Assembly (NCBI GenBank): GCA_000697455.1
Contig: JNET01032820.1
Location: 1-18,255, forward strand
DNA length: 18,255 nt
Direction of reading: 5' to 3'
From: Basidiobolus heterosporus B8920
Lineage: Eukaryota > Basidiobolomycota > Basidiobolomycetes > Basidiobolales > Basidiobolaceae
Position 1 is the first letter of the stretch. The number at the start of each line of letters is the position of its first letter. The position numbers were made by a program, and so were the translations under genes. Positions 10,571 to 18,255 of this stretch are shown in pieces. The notes beneath the pieces were generated by a model. The model was not told the DNA's origin. It was given only the letters and a program-made list of their open reading frames with translations, and did no database searches.

Positions 10571-10606
10571 TGAGAATTATGGGAGAGAATTATGTGAATG
10601 TTCAAA

Positions 10607-11545
10607 CTAAATTTGATGCTTCATCAACCATTGTTCAAACGAACGGGGTTTGAATCCAGTAAAGATCTGATTTTTCAAATCCCCAAACCGAGCCTCCCCC
10701 TTCATAATAGGTAATAAATACTCAAGTCGTATAAGCTCTTCAGTGTCCTTTTCTTCCCGCAAGTTCATCTCTTGTATCTTACTCTCCAGACTGGAAGTAT
10801 CTCCAGCTTGAAGGATTTCAATCTTCTCTTGGTTGACAAGTTCGAACCGCTCCGCCATCTCAGCAAATGAGATTTCCTCGCCACATACCGGAAGTTTACC
10901 TACCGCTTCAGGCTCTAGAATTGTCTCGATGATGAACCTAGTTGTATCCTCCAAGCTCGTCATTGAAAATCTGGTATCTGGGTCCGAAAAAATCCGGAAT
11001 TTTCGTTCCACCGAATCCCAAACCTTCAAAAAGCCGAACACCGATTCAGTCAGAATACCAGTCAATAAGTGAGCTACGTCCAGTTCATTCTTGTTTTTGA
11101 TGGCCCAACCCGCAAACTCTTTCCTCCAGTCAAGCTCTCTATTGAAGCCAGTTGGTAAAAGGAAATAATCCAGGCAATAATCGGAGGGTATGAACTTGGT
11201 TACTCCGGCTTCTAAGCAAGCTTTGAGAAGATTTTGTTGTCCATGAACGATGACCTCTCTATCACCTTGTACTGTGGATACAACGACATCCTGGCTTTCA
11301 CAAGCAGCAAGCAGACTTTGCTCATCATCCAGGCTACCTATGAATACTTTGATCCTTTTATCAACCAAAAAACGCTCTTCAAACGGGAGTCTTGCTCTGT
11401 CCCTAACCAATATAGAAATCTGGATACGCGGACTTCGCAATTTGGACAAATCATTCACTATCTGACTTCCTAATGTACCGCTGCCTCCTACTATCAGAAT
11501 TCGCAACATTGGGGACAAATCTATTACAGTATCGTCTTGATCCAT
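10607..11545 (-). CDS. NmrA/isoflavone-reductase-like NAD(P)-binding protein
   Basis: One uninterrupted frame of 312 residues, the usual size of the NmrA-like/PCBER group of atypical short-chain dehydrogenases. Near the N-terminus, after the first beta strand (MLRILIV), sits the dinucleotide loop GGSGTLG, followed by SILVRDRARL where the second strand ends and NADP phosphate is often read by Arg. VTKFIPSDYCLDYF matches the family's K-R-F-L/I-P-S-E-F-G block. Relatives are either NADPH-dependent reductases of phenolic compounds or redox-sensing regulators such as NmrA and HSCARG; the catalytic Lys of plant reductases cannot be assigned here, so the role is open. The first in-frame ATG is 11545; the open frame continues upstream to 11719 without another ATG. 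The gene faces NEDD1, 236 bases away, with no intron. Confidence 0.85.
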   Translation of the reverse strand: MDQDDTVIDLSPMLRILIVGGSGTLGSQIVNDLSKLRSPRIQISILVRDRARLPFEERFLVDKRIKVFIGSLDDEQSLLAACESQDVVVSTVQGDREVIVHGQQNLLKACLEAGVTKFIPSDYCLDYFLLPTGFNRELDWRKEFAGWAIKNKNELDVAHLLTGILTESVFGFLKVWDSVERKFRIFSDPDTRFSMTSLEDTTRFIIETILEPEAVGKLPVCGEEISFAEMAERFELVNQEKIEILQAGDTSSLESKIQEMNLREEKDTEELIRLEYLLPIMKGEARFGDLKNQIFTGFKPRSFEQWLMKHQI

Positions 11546-12196
11546 GGTGTTTGTAGAAACACTACGCGAAGCGTGATATGGATTCCAAAAATTGGGTAGG
11601 ATAGAAAACAACGAAATTTTAGTATATTTTAAAGTCAAGGACAAGTTAGTATGAGTCTGAGTAGAAACACTGGACGGTAGTAAGTTTGTGAGGGTTAAAG
11701 ACCAGTGAAAGAGAACCAATTGAAGAACATATTAAAGTGACCCCAGCAACTCAATCCTATTGGCCATTTGGGTATTCGCAATTTATACTAAAAGGAATCT
11801 CAATAATTCTTGGTTAAGTTAATTCAAGCAGATATTTTATGCCTCAGGGGTAGGTAGTGCAAAAATCATCAAAGGCATCGGTCTAAGCCACAAATAATTT
11901 GTTTATGAAGATAGTGGGTTGTTGCAAGCAGAAATGTTACATGGGTAGCTACATAGGACAGTGAAAGCCTTTGTACTTTTTCGGGTCTTCAATATACAGT
12001 TCGCCACTGAGATAACCATTCATTGGCCCATTCTAAGACAGATAAGATTACAACTCTTCGCTCCGTGTCGGTTAAAGTATATGCTACCCAGGTGAAGACT
12101 GTATTTTCTGCCTTGTCCGAAAATGGAAGCACATCCTCCTGTCACTCAGCGTGGAAGAGAGTTTTTCCACCGACTACGGATGTTTTACCTCGCGCA

Positions 12197-12238
12197 ACCG
12201 AAAATCCACTCGAGATTACCGAAAACCCACTCAAGATC
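12197..12238 (+). repeat. 21-base direct tandem duplication
   Basis: Two adjacent 21-base units, 12197-12217 and 12218-12238, differ at three positions. Each starts ACCGAAAA and contains CCACTC. The origin is a local duplication; no function is apparent. Confidence 0.85.
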
Positions 12239-13128
12239 TTACTACATTCATAATATTTCAACGATGAATCAGGTACAATATAAGATTCGATAGACCGTAT
12301 CAAGACCCTGCTATAGATATTCTATTTTTTGTTTACTCATCCTAATACGCATCTATGGTTACATACTGTGTTCATTGTTGGAGTTTCCTAAAAAACTCTT
12401 TTGCTCTTCCAAATACTCTTTTTTGGATCTCATACATGCACTACTACATGCCCTTCTGAATTCCAAAGTAGCTGGGATATATCGATCATGGAAAAGCTGT
12501 TATTAGGGTGTAGAGCAAAGTCCCAAGCGTATAGATCTCCTGGTCTTACTGATCTTCAGTGTGGTGCAGTCGGGAGGATAGTGAATGCATCAGACTTTTG
12601 GCTAAAACGGTGGAGGAAAATTACAAAAACACCGGTGACAAATCAGGAATCTAGGACAACCGCCCAAGGACTGCATCATATCATTTGTTTAATCTATTTT
12701 CAGTAAGTTTCGTGAGCTATTTCAGTTCAGTGATGTACCTGCACAGTCAGATAAAAATGATCGTATATGATTGTTAAATTGGGTTTGAATCATTCAATAC
12801 CATAACCATACATTCTCGCCCATACGTTCTCACCTGCTCTGTACTGAAATCCATCCTAGTGCATGGTTACCTCTCCGATCACGATATGAGGTTTTATCTA
12901 TGTGATTCTGTGCAGTGAAGAGTTGAGTTCCCTCTCTCTCTTCCTAATCTAGTTCCTGCGTCTAGACGTCTGTTGTACACAATATATTTGGTAGGATTAT
13001 TTATAATAGTGAGTACACAGGATATGGATTTTAAGAGAACGGAGGAAATTGGAAAGATGGAGCTTAATTAGGCAAGAATAGGATCAAATTCAGTACCTAT
13101 TGAGACTGACAGCATTTGATAGTTTTCT

Positions 13129-13141
13129 GATATATATATAA
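13129..13141 (+). promoter_or_regulatory. TATA-like element before the velvet gene
   Basis: An alternating AT run (GATATATATATAA) ends about 80 bases before the velvet ATG at 13220, a plausible core-promoter distance. In an AT-rich spacer this could also be a simple repeat. Confidence 0.35.
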
Positions 13142-13219
13142 TGTTCATCTCTGATGCCAACTACATTCTATCACTCGCACCGTTTCGCATAGATACCTTG
13201 TTCGACTTTTTATCACGAC

Positions 13220-13837
13220 ATGTTAGAATACAAGTTAGAGGTTGTTCAACAACCTGAACGAGCCCGAATGTGTGGCTTTGGCGAACGGGATAGAAGACCT
13301 ATAGATCCACCACCTATCGTTAAACTCATCACATTAAAAGAGGATGGAACTCCCGACAAAATCCCCATTGACACCACATCCTTTATTGTTCACGTAGATT
13401 TATGGTCCTCTGACTGCCAAAAAGACTGCAACGTTTTACTCAGTACATCGGGCACTCATACGAGACAGGGCGCAAGTTCTGCTTTCGTAACAAACGACCA
13501 GGGTGTATATTCTAGAAATCTTGTTGGCTCTTTAGTCTCCTCCGCATACTTTCTTCACGATCACAACGGTGAAAAGGGGATTTTTTTTATCTTTCCGGAT
13601 CTATCTATCAGAACAGAGGGTAAATACTGCCTAAGGTTTCTATTTACGGATCTTAGTCAGACCGACCAGTTCCCACATTCTATGATACGGACATGGGTAT
13701 ATTCAGCGCCATTTTCAGTATATCCAGCAAAATCTTTTCCAGGAGTTACTGTTATCACTGAGCTCTCCAAAAGCTTCGCAAAGCAAGGGATAAAATTGGC
13801 AATGAGGCGCCCTGGATCAAAAGAAGACTTACCATAA
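13220..13837 (+). CDS. Velvet-domain regulator, domain-only
   Basis: Velvet proteins (VeA, VelB, VosA, VelC) are fungal DNA-binding regulators with an NF-kappa-B-like fold that link development, light and secondary metabolism, often as heterodimers. This 205-residue single-exon protein is almost nothing but the domain. YKLEVVQQPERARMCGFGER and DRRPIDPPPIVKL form its start, NLVGSLVSSAYFLHD and GIFFIFPDLSIRTEGKYCLRF its core, and FSVYPAKSFPGVTVITELSK with SFAKQGIKLAMRR its end. The usual N- or C-terminal extensions (PEST, nuclear-signal or transactivation tails) are absent, so nuclear entry may depend on a partner, which is inference. The subfamily is unresolved; the compact form is nearest to VosA/VelC-type cores. 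It has no intron and sits alone between 1.7-kb and 1.6-kb spacers. Confidence 0.93.
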   Translation: MLEYKLEVVQQPERARMCGFGERDRRPIDPPPIVKLITLKEDGTPDKIPIDTTSFIVHVDLWSSDCQKDCNVLLSTSGTHTRQGASSAFVTNDQGVYSRNLVGSLVSSAYFLHDHNGEKGIFFIFPDLSIRTEGKYCLRFLFTDLSQTDQFPHSMIRTWVYSAPFSVYPAKSFPGVTVITELSKSFAKQGIKLAMRRPGSKEDLP

Positions 13838-15486
13838 CTCTTGACGAAGTTTTAACACCTGTGCTCATTCCACTATCTCGCTCTTTTTGCTATTATACAG
13901 TAATATTACCTACCCAACCACACAACCACCCAACCACCCACCAACCTATTCATTAAGTATATGTGAGCGAATAATCAACCCTTTTCTTTGCCCACGACCG
14001 AGGTTCAATTTGGTTACACACTCATAGACATTCAGCCGATACTCTGTACAAATTATCGGTGTTTTCCAGTACATTTTCTTGTAATATATCCAAATTCCCT
14101 CAGAGACCTTACAAAATTTCAATCAATCAATATGTATCTGTACATGTAATCTTTCAAAGACGATTGTAACTTGTTGAGCTTGAAGAATACACCAATGCTT
14201 TGCGATGCAATCAAGCCTGGGATCATGGTAAGCGTTCCTCGGTTAATCTATCTGGTTTTGGAAATGAAAAGATATATAGGAGTTATTTTAGCTTGAAATA
14301 AAACCATGGAACCCTTCGAAAATTTAAGTACTAGAGCCCGATTGGCTCTAGATGCTGTCAAACTAGTTACGATTATACCAATGACCATCTCATCTGGTAA
14401 CAATCGCTGTTGCACCACAGTTTTCCGTCTTACGTGGCTTCATTTACTTCCTTGATGACTCCAACCGAATTGATATTCGATAGATGTACCGGGTTTCAGT
14501 ATGATTACTCATATGAGAGCAAGATGGAGTATTGATTTACACCCAATCCGCGCCTAAATTGGTTATGTTAGATGCTGCGCTACCAACCCTATATGTTAAA
14601 GCCCAGATAAGCCATATCCACCATTGCTTTGTTTAGCTGATCACAATGTATACGCGATTCATGTGATTACGGGTAATGAGCAGTTTGATACGCTTTGAAT
14701 TTGCTTGTCTACAAAGCCCATGCAAATATTATTGGTGGAGTTGAACGGCTTTACTCTTGAATGGTTAACCCGTCGTGCCCATTTCCTCGAGAGGTGTCTT
14801 TATATAGTTAAAGTGCGTGGCTATAGATCACCATTCAGCTATATCCACTTGGAGCATATTGAAAGTTTATTTCAGCTGATTTGTTCGATAGCTTGGTCAG
14901 CAAACACCGAATCAGTACTTTGTTATGCAACATTCCACTATGCATTTTAAAGTCGTTCGAATCTGGTCCCCGAGCCTCTTCTTCCCAATGGAGGATTACC
15001 CCAGCACACGATCCAGACTAAATACATCCTGTTTTATAGTTCACCACTTGAGTTTCGCTGGCATCGAAGTACATAGCCAGATAACCTCATGCATATTCCC
15101 TAAATGATCATGACGTTGGAGTTGTGCGTGTAGTTGGAATATAGGGAGTGTGGAGTCGACTTCCCTAAAATTGAGCTAATGACGTTCTGGTAAAGCTGAC
15201 GTGAAAGTGGCCCTACCAACAACCCATGTTGCACAATGGAGGATTCATAATCATACCCTTTCTATTACTCAAAATGAGTAATCGTTACGAATAGTTGATG
15301 TTGGCATGAATACTAATCTTGGAGCTCCGTGTAATATATAGATTGATTTGTATGCATAGATATGGTCAAAGTGGTATTATGATTAAGGTTGAAAGGATTG
15401 TTCGAATATTACATAAATTAGTAAAAAAATCTAACAAAGATTACCCAAAGAATAAAAAGGTCCAGCTACTTTGGTAGTATTTGGGA
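13838..15486. other. Gene-free 1.65-kb region between two converging genes
   Basis: Both flanking genes end here, so there is no need for a promoter region, yet the spacer is 1.65 kb. Short open stretches occur on the plus strand at 14306-14455 (MEPFENLSTRARLALDAVKL start), 14705-14950 and 14925-15107, with splice-like sites such as ATGGTAAGC at 14226. None forms a continuous frame or matches a family I know. The region may hold a decayed or lineage-specific gene, a non-coding RNA, or simply long 3' ends. Confidence 0.35.
13909..13947 (+). repeat. C/A-only simple repeat after the velvet gene
   Basis: A tract built almost only of CCA, CCAA and CCCA units lies about 70 bases after the velvet stop codon, probably within its 3' untranslated region. 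It has no G on this strand. It could be a pyrimidine/purine-biased binding site in the RNA or just a microsatellite. Confidence 0.8.
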
Positions 15487-17127
15487 TTAATTACTTAGCC
15501 TGACCCATCTAGCTATGGAAGGAACATTGTTCTCAAGTACGAACAGCATGTAATACTTTGGTGGTGCGATGTTGGGGTTGGGTGGACTAGTGACAGTAAT
15601 TCTATTTCTATCGATGTTAACCTGCTCCAAGGTTACATGACGATGGCTCATGTGTGTACTATGGGTGACAAAACCAGAGTGAATCAAGACTACTTTAAAT
15701 TCTGCGTTCTCGGCAAAGCGTTGGATCTCTACTTCGAAGTCTTCGCCATATGTGATCTTTTCTGGCATTTCTCGAATGATTGGTCGTGGCGTTCCACTGA
15801 ACAAATAAGGTGGTGAAAAGGCCTCGATACGATACTCGGTGGGGTAGTCCACTTTTTCAAAGGTTGCATCAGAGTTAGGATTACTACCTGCAACAAAGAT
15901 TCTTCCGTCAGGAATAAGTAATGCCGTAGAGTGATACACTCTGGGGATGCTAGACATTCCCAATGCTGTGAATCTCTCTCCTTTCGGTGCATGTGGATCG
16001 TAAATCACGGGGGCAAAGGTGGGGTCTTTAGCGCGATTAAACCCTGCTGTCCCGATTTGAACGCCATTAATGATAATTAGTTTACCATCAGGGAGTGCCA
16101 TGATATCCGGCATAACGCGAGCATACGGCATATCCTCCATTTCCCACTGTGGATCATTTGCATCCAAGTTTATGCGGCCGCATGATATTGTTCCGGGGCT
16201 CAGGCGGTAATATTTTCTACTTCCTCCACAAATCAACACCTCAGCTTGGTATTGATTTTCAGGTGAAAGAGGTAAAAGGATGGATCCTCCAGTCAACGGA
16301 TAGGTACGTACACCTCCGGGTATCTCTGGTAACTCTTTTACTACATTCCAGGTTGTCGTATTCAATATCACTGATTTTGTGTTAGCGAAGACAAACAAAT
16401 TTCCATTTGGAAGTAAATGGGCCGCGGGATATAGGTTATTGGGAAGGGTATCTTTCAAAAGTTGCAGCTCTTTCTGGCCTGTGAAAGGGTCGTTAGGAGA
16501 AGGAGGGTAAAGCTCGAATGTTGGCACATTAATTTCTTCATTATTGACAGCGCACGTAGTGGTTGATCCACCCAAAATGATCAATCTTCCATCTGCTAGG
16601 CCTTCAACAGTCGGATACCATCGCTTACTATCAAGGGTGATATTGAAATCTTGGTTGAAATCGCACAACTTGTCTTCGCAGGGCTTAAAAGAACGAATGC
16701 CATTGAACCCTTCTAGAATTTTTCTTCTACCTTGTGAGCCAGAAACGTTTATCAGCGTCTAATCAAAGAGGGATAGTTTGTTAATGCCTAATAATGGTTG
16801 AATTCTGAGGGCGTATGTATTTACCCCATCAGGGAGAAAGCTTCCAGCTGAGCAGAAGGTGTTACTTTTCAAATCCAAGGGACGGACAGTGTTAGTTTCT
16901 AAGTCGTACTCTGAACCCCAAGCGAAATCGCCATTTGGAAGATATATTTTAGAGGCTTTTTGAACTCTGTCGAGAATAATAACGTGGTTTGTGTGAGTCA
17001 ACGCCATGTGCATTGCGGACACACCAGAGTGACCAATCAGGTCCCACTGGCCTTGCTTCTCGATTTGTGCATTAGCGACCAGAAGCGCAGTGGCGATGAT
17101 TGACAAATAACTTGGGAGGGATTTCAT
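15487..17127 (-). CDS. Secreted glyoxal-oxidase-type copper radical oxidase
   Basis: Members of CAZy AA5 oxidise small aldehydes to acids with a copper/tyrosyl-radical centre and release hydrogen peroxide. Two exons (17127-16825 and 16758-15487; 66-base intron) give 524 residues. A signal peptide is clear (MKSLPSYLSIIATALLVANA, then QIEKQG). Ligands by family alignment: Cys92 (NTFCSAG) and Tyr149 (KRWYPT) for the Cys-Tyr cofactor, Tyr375-His376 (PRVYHSTALLIPDGR) and His467 (FVTHSTHM). These positions are close to Cys70, Tyr135, Tyr377, His378 and His471 of the Phanerochaete enzyme. NTGVSAMHMAL-like sequence (GHSGVSAMHMAL) and repeated LPDG Kelch blades support the fold. Three N-glycosylation sequons (Asn105, 140, 234) fit secretion. 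No WSC or anchor domain is present. The true start is ATG 17127. Substrate preference cannot be told from sequence. Confidence 0.95.
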
Positions 17128-17655
17128 CAAGAGAAAGCTGAAGCAACTGCGACTTGACGATTAATCTATATATATTCTTCATCCCTGGGTGTTAATTGTT
17201 TAGGCGGAAATGTTTCATTTCAATAAGTGGAGTGATCATTTGTGTTAGGTGAGTTGTGGATAGATAAATATGTGTGACCACAAAGGAACAGCCCAAGGTC
17301 CAATCATTGTTCAATAATCTGGTTAAATAACTTGATGGTTCACTTTCACACCGAGAGTGGTGATGAAGTATGTGTGCGTGTAAGTGTGCCTGTGGTTAGG
17401 CCTAACATCATGGTTTTGGCTGAAGAATTGGCTTCACTTGGTTTGCTAAGCTAGTTTTAATGGTAGTGTTCTCAAATTCACGATAACAGCAGTGTTTGCA
17501 TCCCTTTCATCGGGATGTCACATGATCTAGTTTTTTTCTTCAAAAATGAGGTAATTGTGACGGTCAAAAGTCAAGGTAAAGCATACAGTGACGTGTCGTA
17601 CATACATATTCTCCCATTTTCCTAGCATGCCCAGAGGAACTATTGTCTGTCTTTC
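17128..17655. promoter_or_regulatory. Divergent spacer between the oxidase and the membrane-protein gene
   Basis: These 528 bases carry the promoter of the minus-strand oxidase and the upstream region of the plus-strand membrane-protein gene. The right part may also hold an unrecognised first exon of that gene: an ATG at 17515 opens 12 codons to a GAG|GTAATT donor at 17550, and a TTTTCCTAG acceptor at 17625 would join the downstream frame in phase. That exon is not strongly signal-peptide-like, so I leave it as a possibility. Confidence 0.4.
17167..17175 (-). promoter_or_regulatory. TATA-like element of the copper radical oxidase gene
   Basis: A TATATATA run on the minus strand sits about 40 bases before the ATG at 17127. 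The distance suits a TATA box with a short leader, as seen in inducible secreted-enzyme genes, but there is no transcript evidence. Confidence 0.4.
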
Positions 17656-18150
17656 ATGTCTCCCTACGTCAAGAACAACGAGACTCTTCGCGAAGAGTAC
17701 TCTCAATTGAAGAAAAAAATCATGCCCGTAAATAGGTATCATTGTTCACTCAAATTCGGTTGTCCGCTACCGGAATACCTTTGTCAAAACAATGGATTCT
17801 GCTTTCCTAGAGATCCTGAAGATGCTGATTGCCATGGCCACAAACATTTGTTTGTACGTATCAACGATGTATATACTTTCTTTTGTAAAATACCTGATAA
17901 TATCGAGAAACAAGTAGACGGCCCAGAAGAATGTGAATATTGGGAGAAATACCGTGATGGTATATGCTACTTCTCTGGAATACAGGAAGACACCAATGAG
18001 TCTCTAGAGCCATTTTTTTGGGTTATATTTATTAGTATCGTCGCAGTTGTGCTATTTTTTATCTATAAAAAGAATTCCACAACTGAAGAAAATACTCACG
18101 AACGTCTACTGATAAACTCCTCGACTTCAAATTACACACGACCAAATTAA
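17656..18150 (+). CDS. Unknown cysteine-rich single-pass membrane protein
   Basis: I do not recognise this family. The 164-residue frame has a polar start, a region with eight cysteines (Cys30, 36, 43, 49, 59, 77, 93, 104), one hydrophobic span (about 119-137, FFWVIFISIVAVVLFFIY) followed by KK, and a 25-residue polar tail. Eight cysteines, a sequon at Asn114 and the basic residues just after the span suggest a type I surface protein with up to four disulfides and a short cytosolic tail. The spacing CX5CX6CX5C at the start of the block is loosely EGF-like but I would not name it so. A type I protein needs a signal peptide, and none is seen after ATG 17656, so a 5' exon is probably missing; the frame stays open upstream only to a splice-like TAG at 17623-17625. 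An AATAAA lies 74 bases after the stop. Confidence 0.65.
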   Translation: MSPYVKNNETLREEYSQLKKKIMPVNRYHCSLKFGCPLPEYLCQNNGFCFPRDPEDADCHGHKHLFVRINDVYTFFCKIPDNIEKQVDGPEECEYWEKYRDGICYFSGIQEDTNESLEPFFWVIFISIVAVVLFFIYKKNSTTEENTHERLLINSSTSNYTRPN

Positions 18151-18223
18151 CGCAGTACCAGTAAAGTGTAAATGTTAACTTGTGCGGTACTGTGGTGATG
18201 CTCCTTGTTTTATGTAACCAAGT

Positions 18224-18229
18224 AATAAA
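18224..18229 (+). terminator. Polyadenylation signal of the membrane-protein gene
   Basis: AATAAA follows the stop codon at 18148-18150 by 74 bases, with no other gene start before the window end. It supports this reading frame being a transcribed gene. Confidence 0.45.
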
Positions 18230-18255
18230 TATTCTGGAATGACTAGAAATTGGCC

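Larger units (their letters stand above)
11546..13219. other. Long gene-free stretch upstream of both the NmrA-like and velvet genes
   Basis: These 1.67 kb separate two gene starts pointing away from each other. I find no convincing gene. Open stretches at about 12023-12253 and 12401-12706 on the plus strand begin with TTG rather than ATG and show no family motif or coding bias I can see. The stretch includes a 21-base direct duplication and a TATA-like run near 13129-13140. A long regulatory region or 5' leader for the velvet gene is a reasonable reading, but inferred. Confidence 0.4.

Noticed and set aside
11546-11719. A 58-residue Ser/Thr-rich, acid-free extension of the NmrA-like protein that resembles a mitochondrial presequence
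   Set aside because: The open frame begins with TTG at 11719, has no ATG before 11545 and meets a stop just upstream, so translation from ATG would not include it.
12023-12706. Two plus-strand open stretches as possible genes upstream of velvet
   Set aside because: Both begin with TTG, show no family motif, no coding-like composition and no in-phase join to the velvet gene.
17527-17742. Minus-strand open frame overlapping the start of the membrane-protein gene
   Set aside because: It lacks family signals and overlaps a better-supported frame on the other strand.
1-18255. Transposons, viral remnants, rRNA or tRNA genes
   Set aside because: No reverse transcriptase, integrase, transposase or capsid motif, no long terminal or inverted repeats and no tRNA-like cloverleaf was seen by eye; low-copy decayed elements could be missed.

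Overview
This window looks like nuclear DNA from an early-diverging, filamentous-type fungus. A velvet-domain gene points to Fungi. A vertebrate-like NEDD1 and a pinin gene, both missing from baker's yeast, point away from the yeasts. The left half is packed with short introns. I could place 38 introns by reading frame: all but one are about 55-103 bases, with GT at the 5' end and TAG or CAG at the 3' end. A Mucoromycota- or Zoopagomycota-like genome fits, but I cannot name the species from the sequence alone. I saw no rRNA, tRNA, CRISPR array or recognisable transposon.

Left to right: (1) minus strand, positions 1-1663, the catalytic subunit of the first GPI-anchor enzyme (PIG-A), cut by the window edge; (2) plus strand, 2044-4718, a LisH/CTLH protein with a seven-bladed WD40 propeller; (3) plus strand, 5459-6787, pinin, a splicing-associated nuclear protein; (4) 6788-7467, a spacer with a six-fold GGGGTGA repeat and an unexplained minus-strand reading frame; (5) plus strand, 7468-10370, NEDD1, the factor that recruits gamma-tubulin complexes; (6) minus strand, 10607-11545, an intronless NmrA/isoflavone-reductase-like oxidoreductase; (7) plus strand, 13220-13837, an intronless velvet-domain regulator; (8) minus strand, 15487-17127, a secreted glyoxal-oxidase-type copper radical oxidase; (9) plus strand, 17656-18150, an unknown cysteine-rich single-pass membrane protein.

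The genes do not form a pathway or operon. The left 10.4 kb carries conserved cell-biology genes (GPI anchors, ubiquitin-type WD40 scaffold, splicing, microtubule nucleation) with 4-12 introns each. The right 7.7 kb carries accessory genes (oxidoreductase, velvet, secreted oxidase, unknown surface protein) with none or one intron and long gene-free stretches. That contrast, the orphan membrane protein and the G-rich repeat are the parts most worth a second look. All exon boundaries were worked out by hand from frame continuity, splice signals and family similarity, and none has transcript support.
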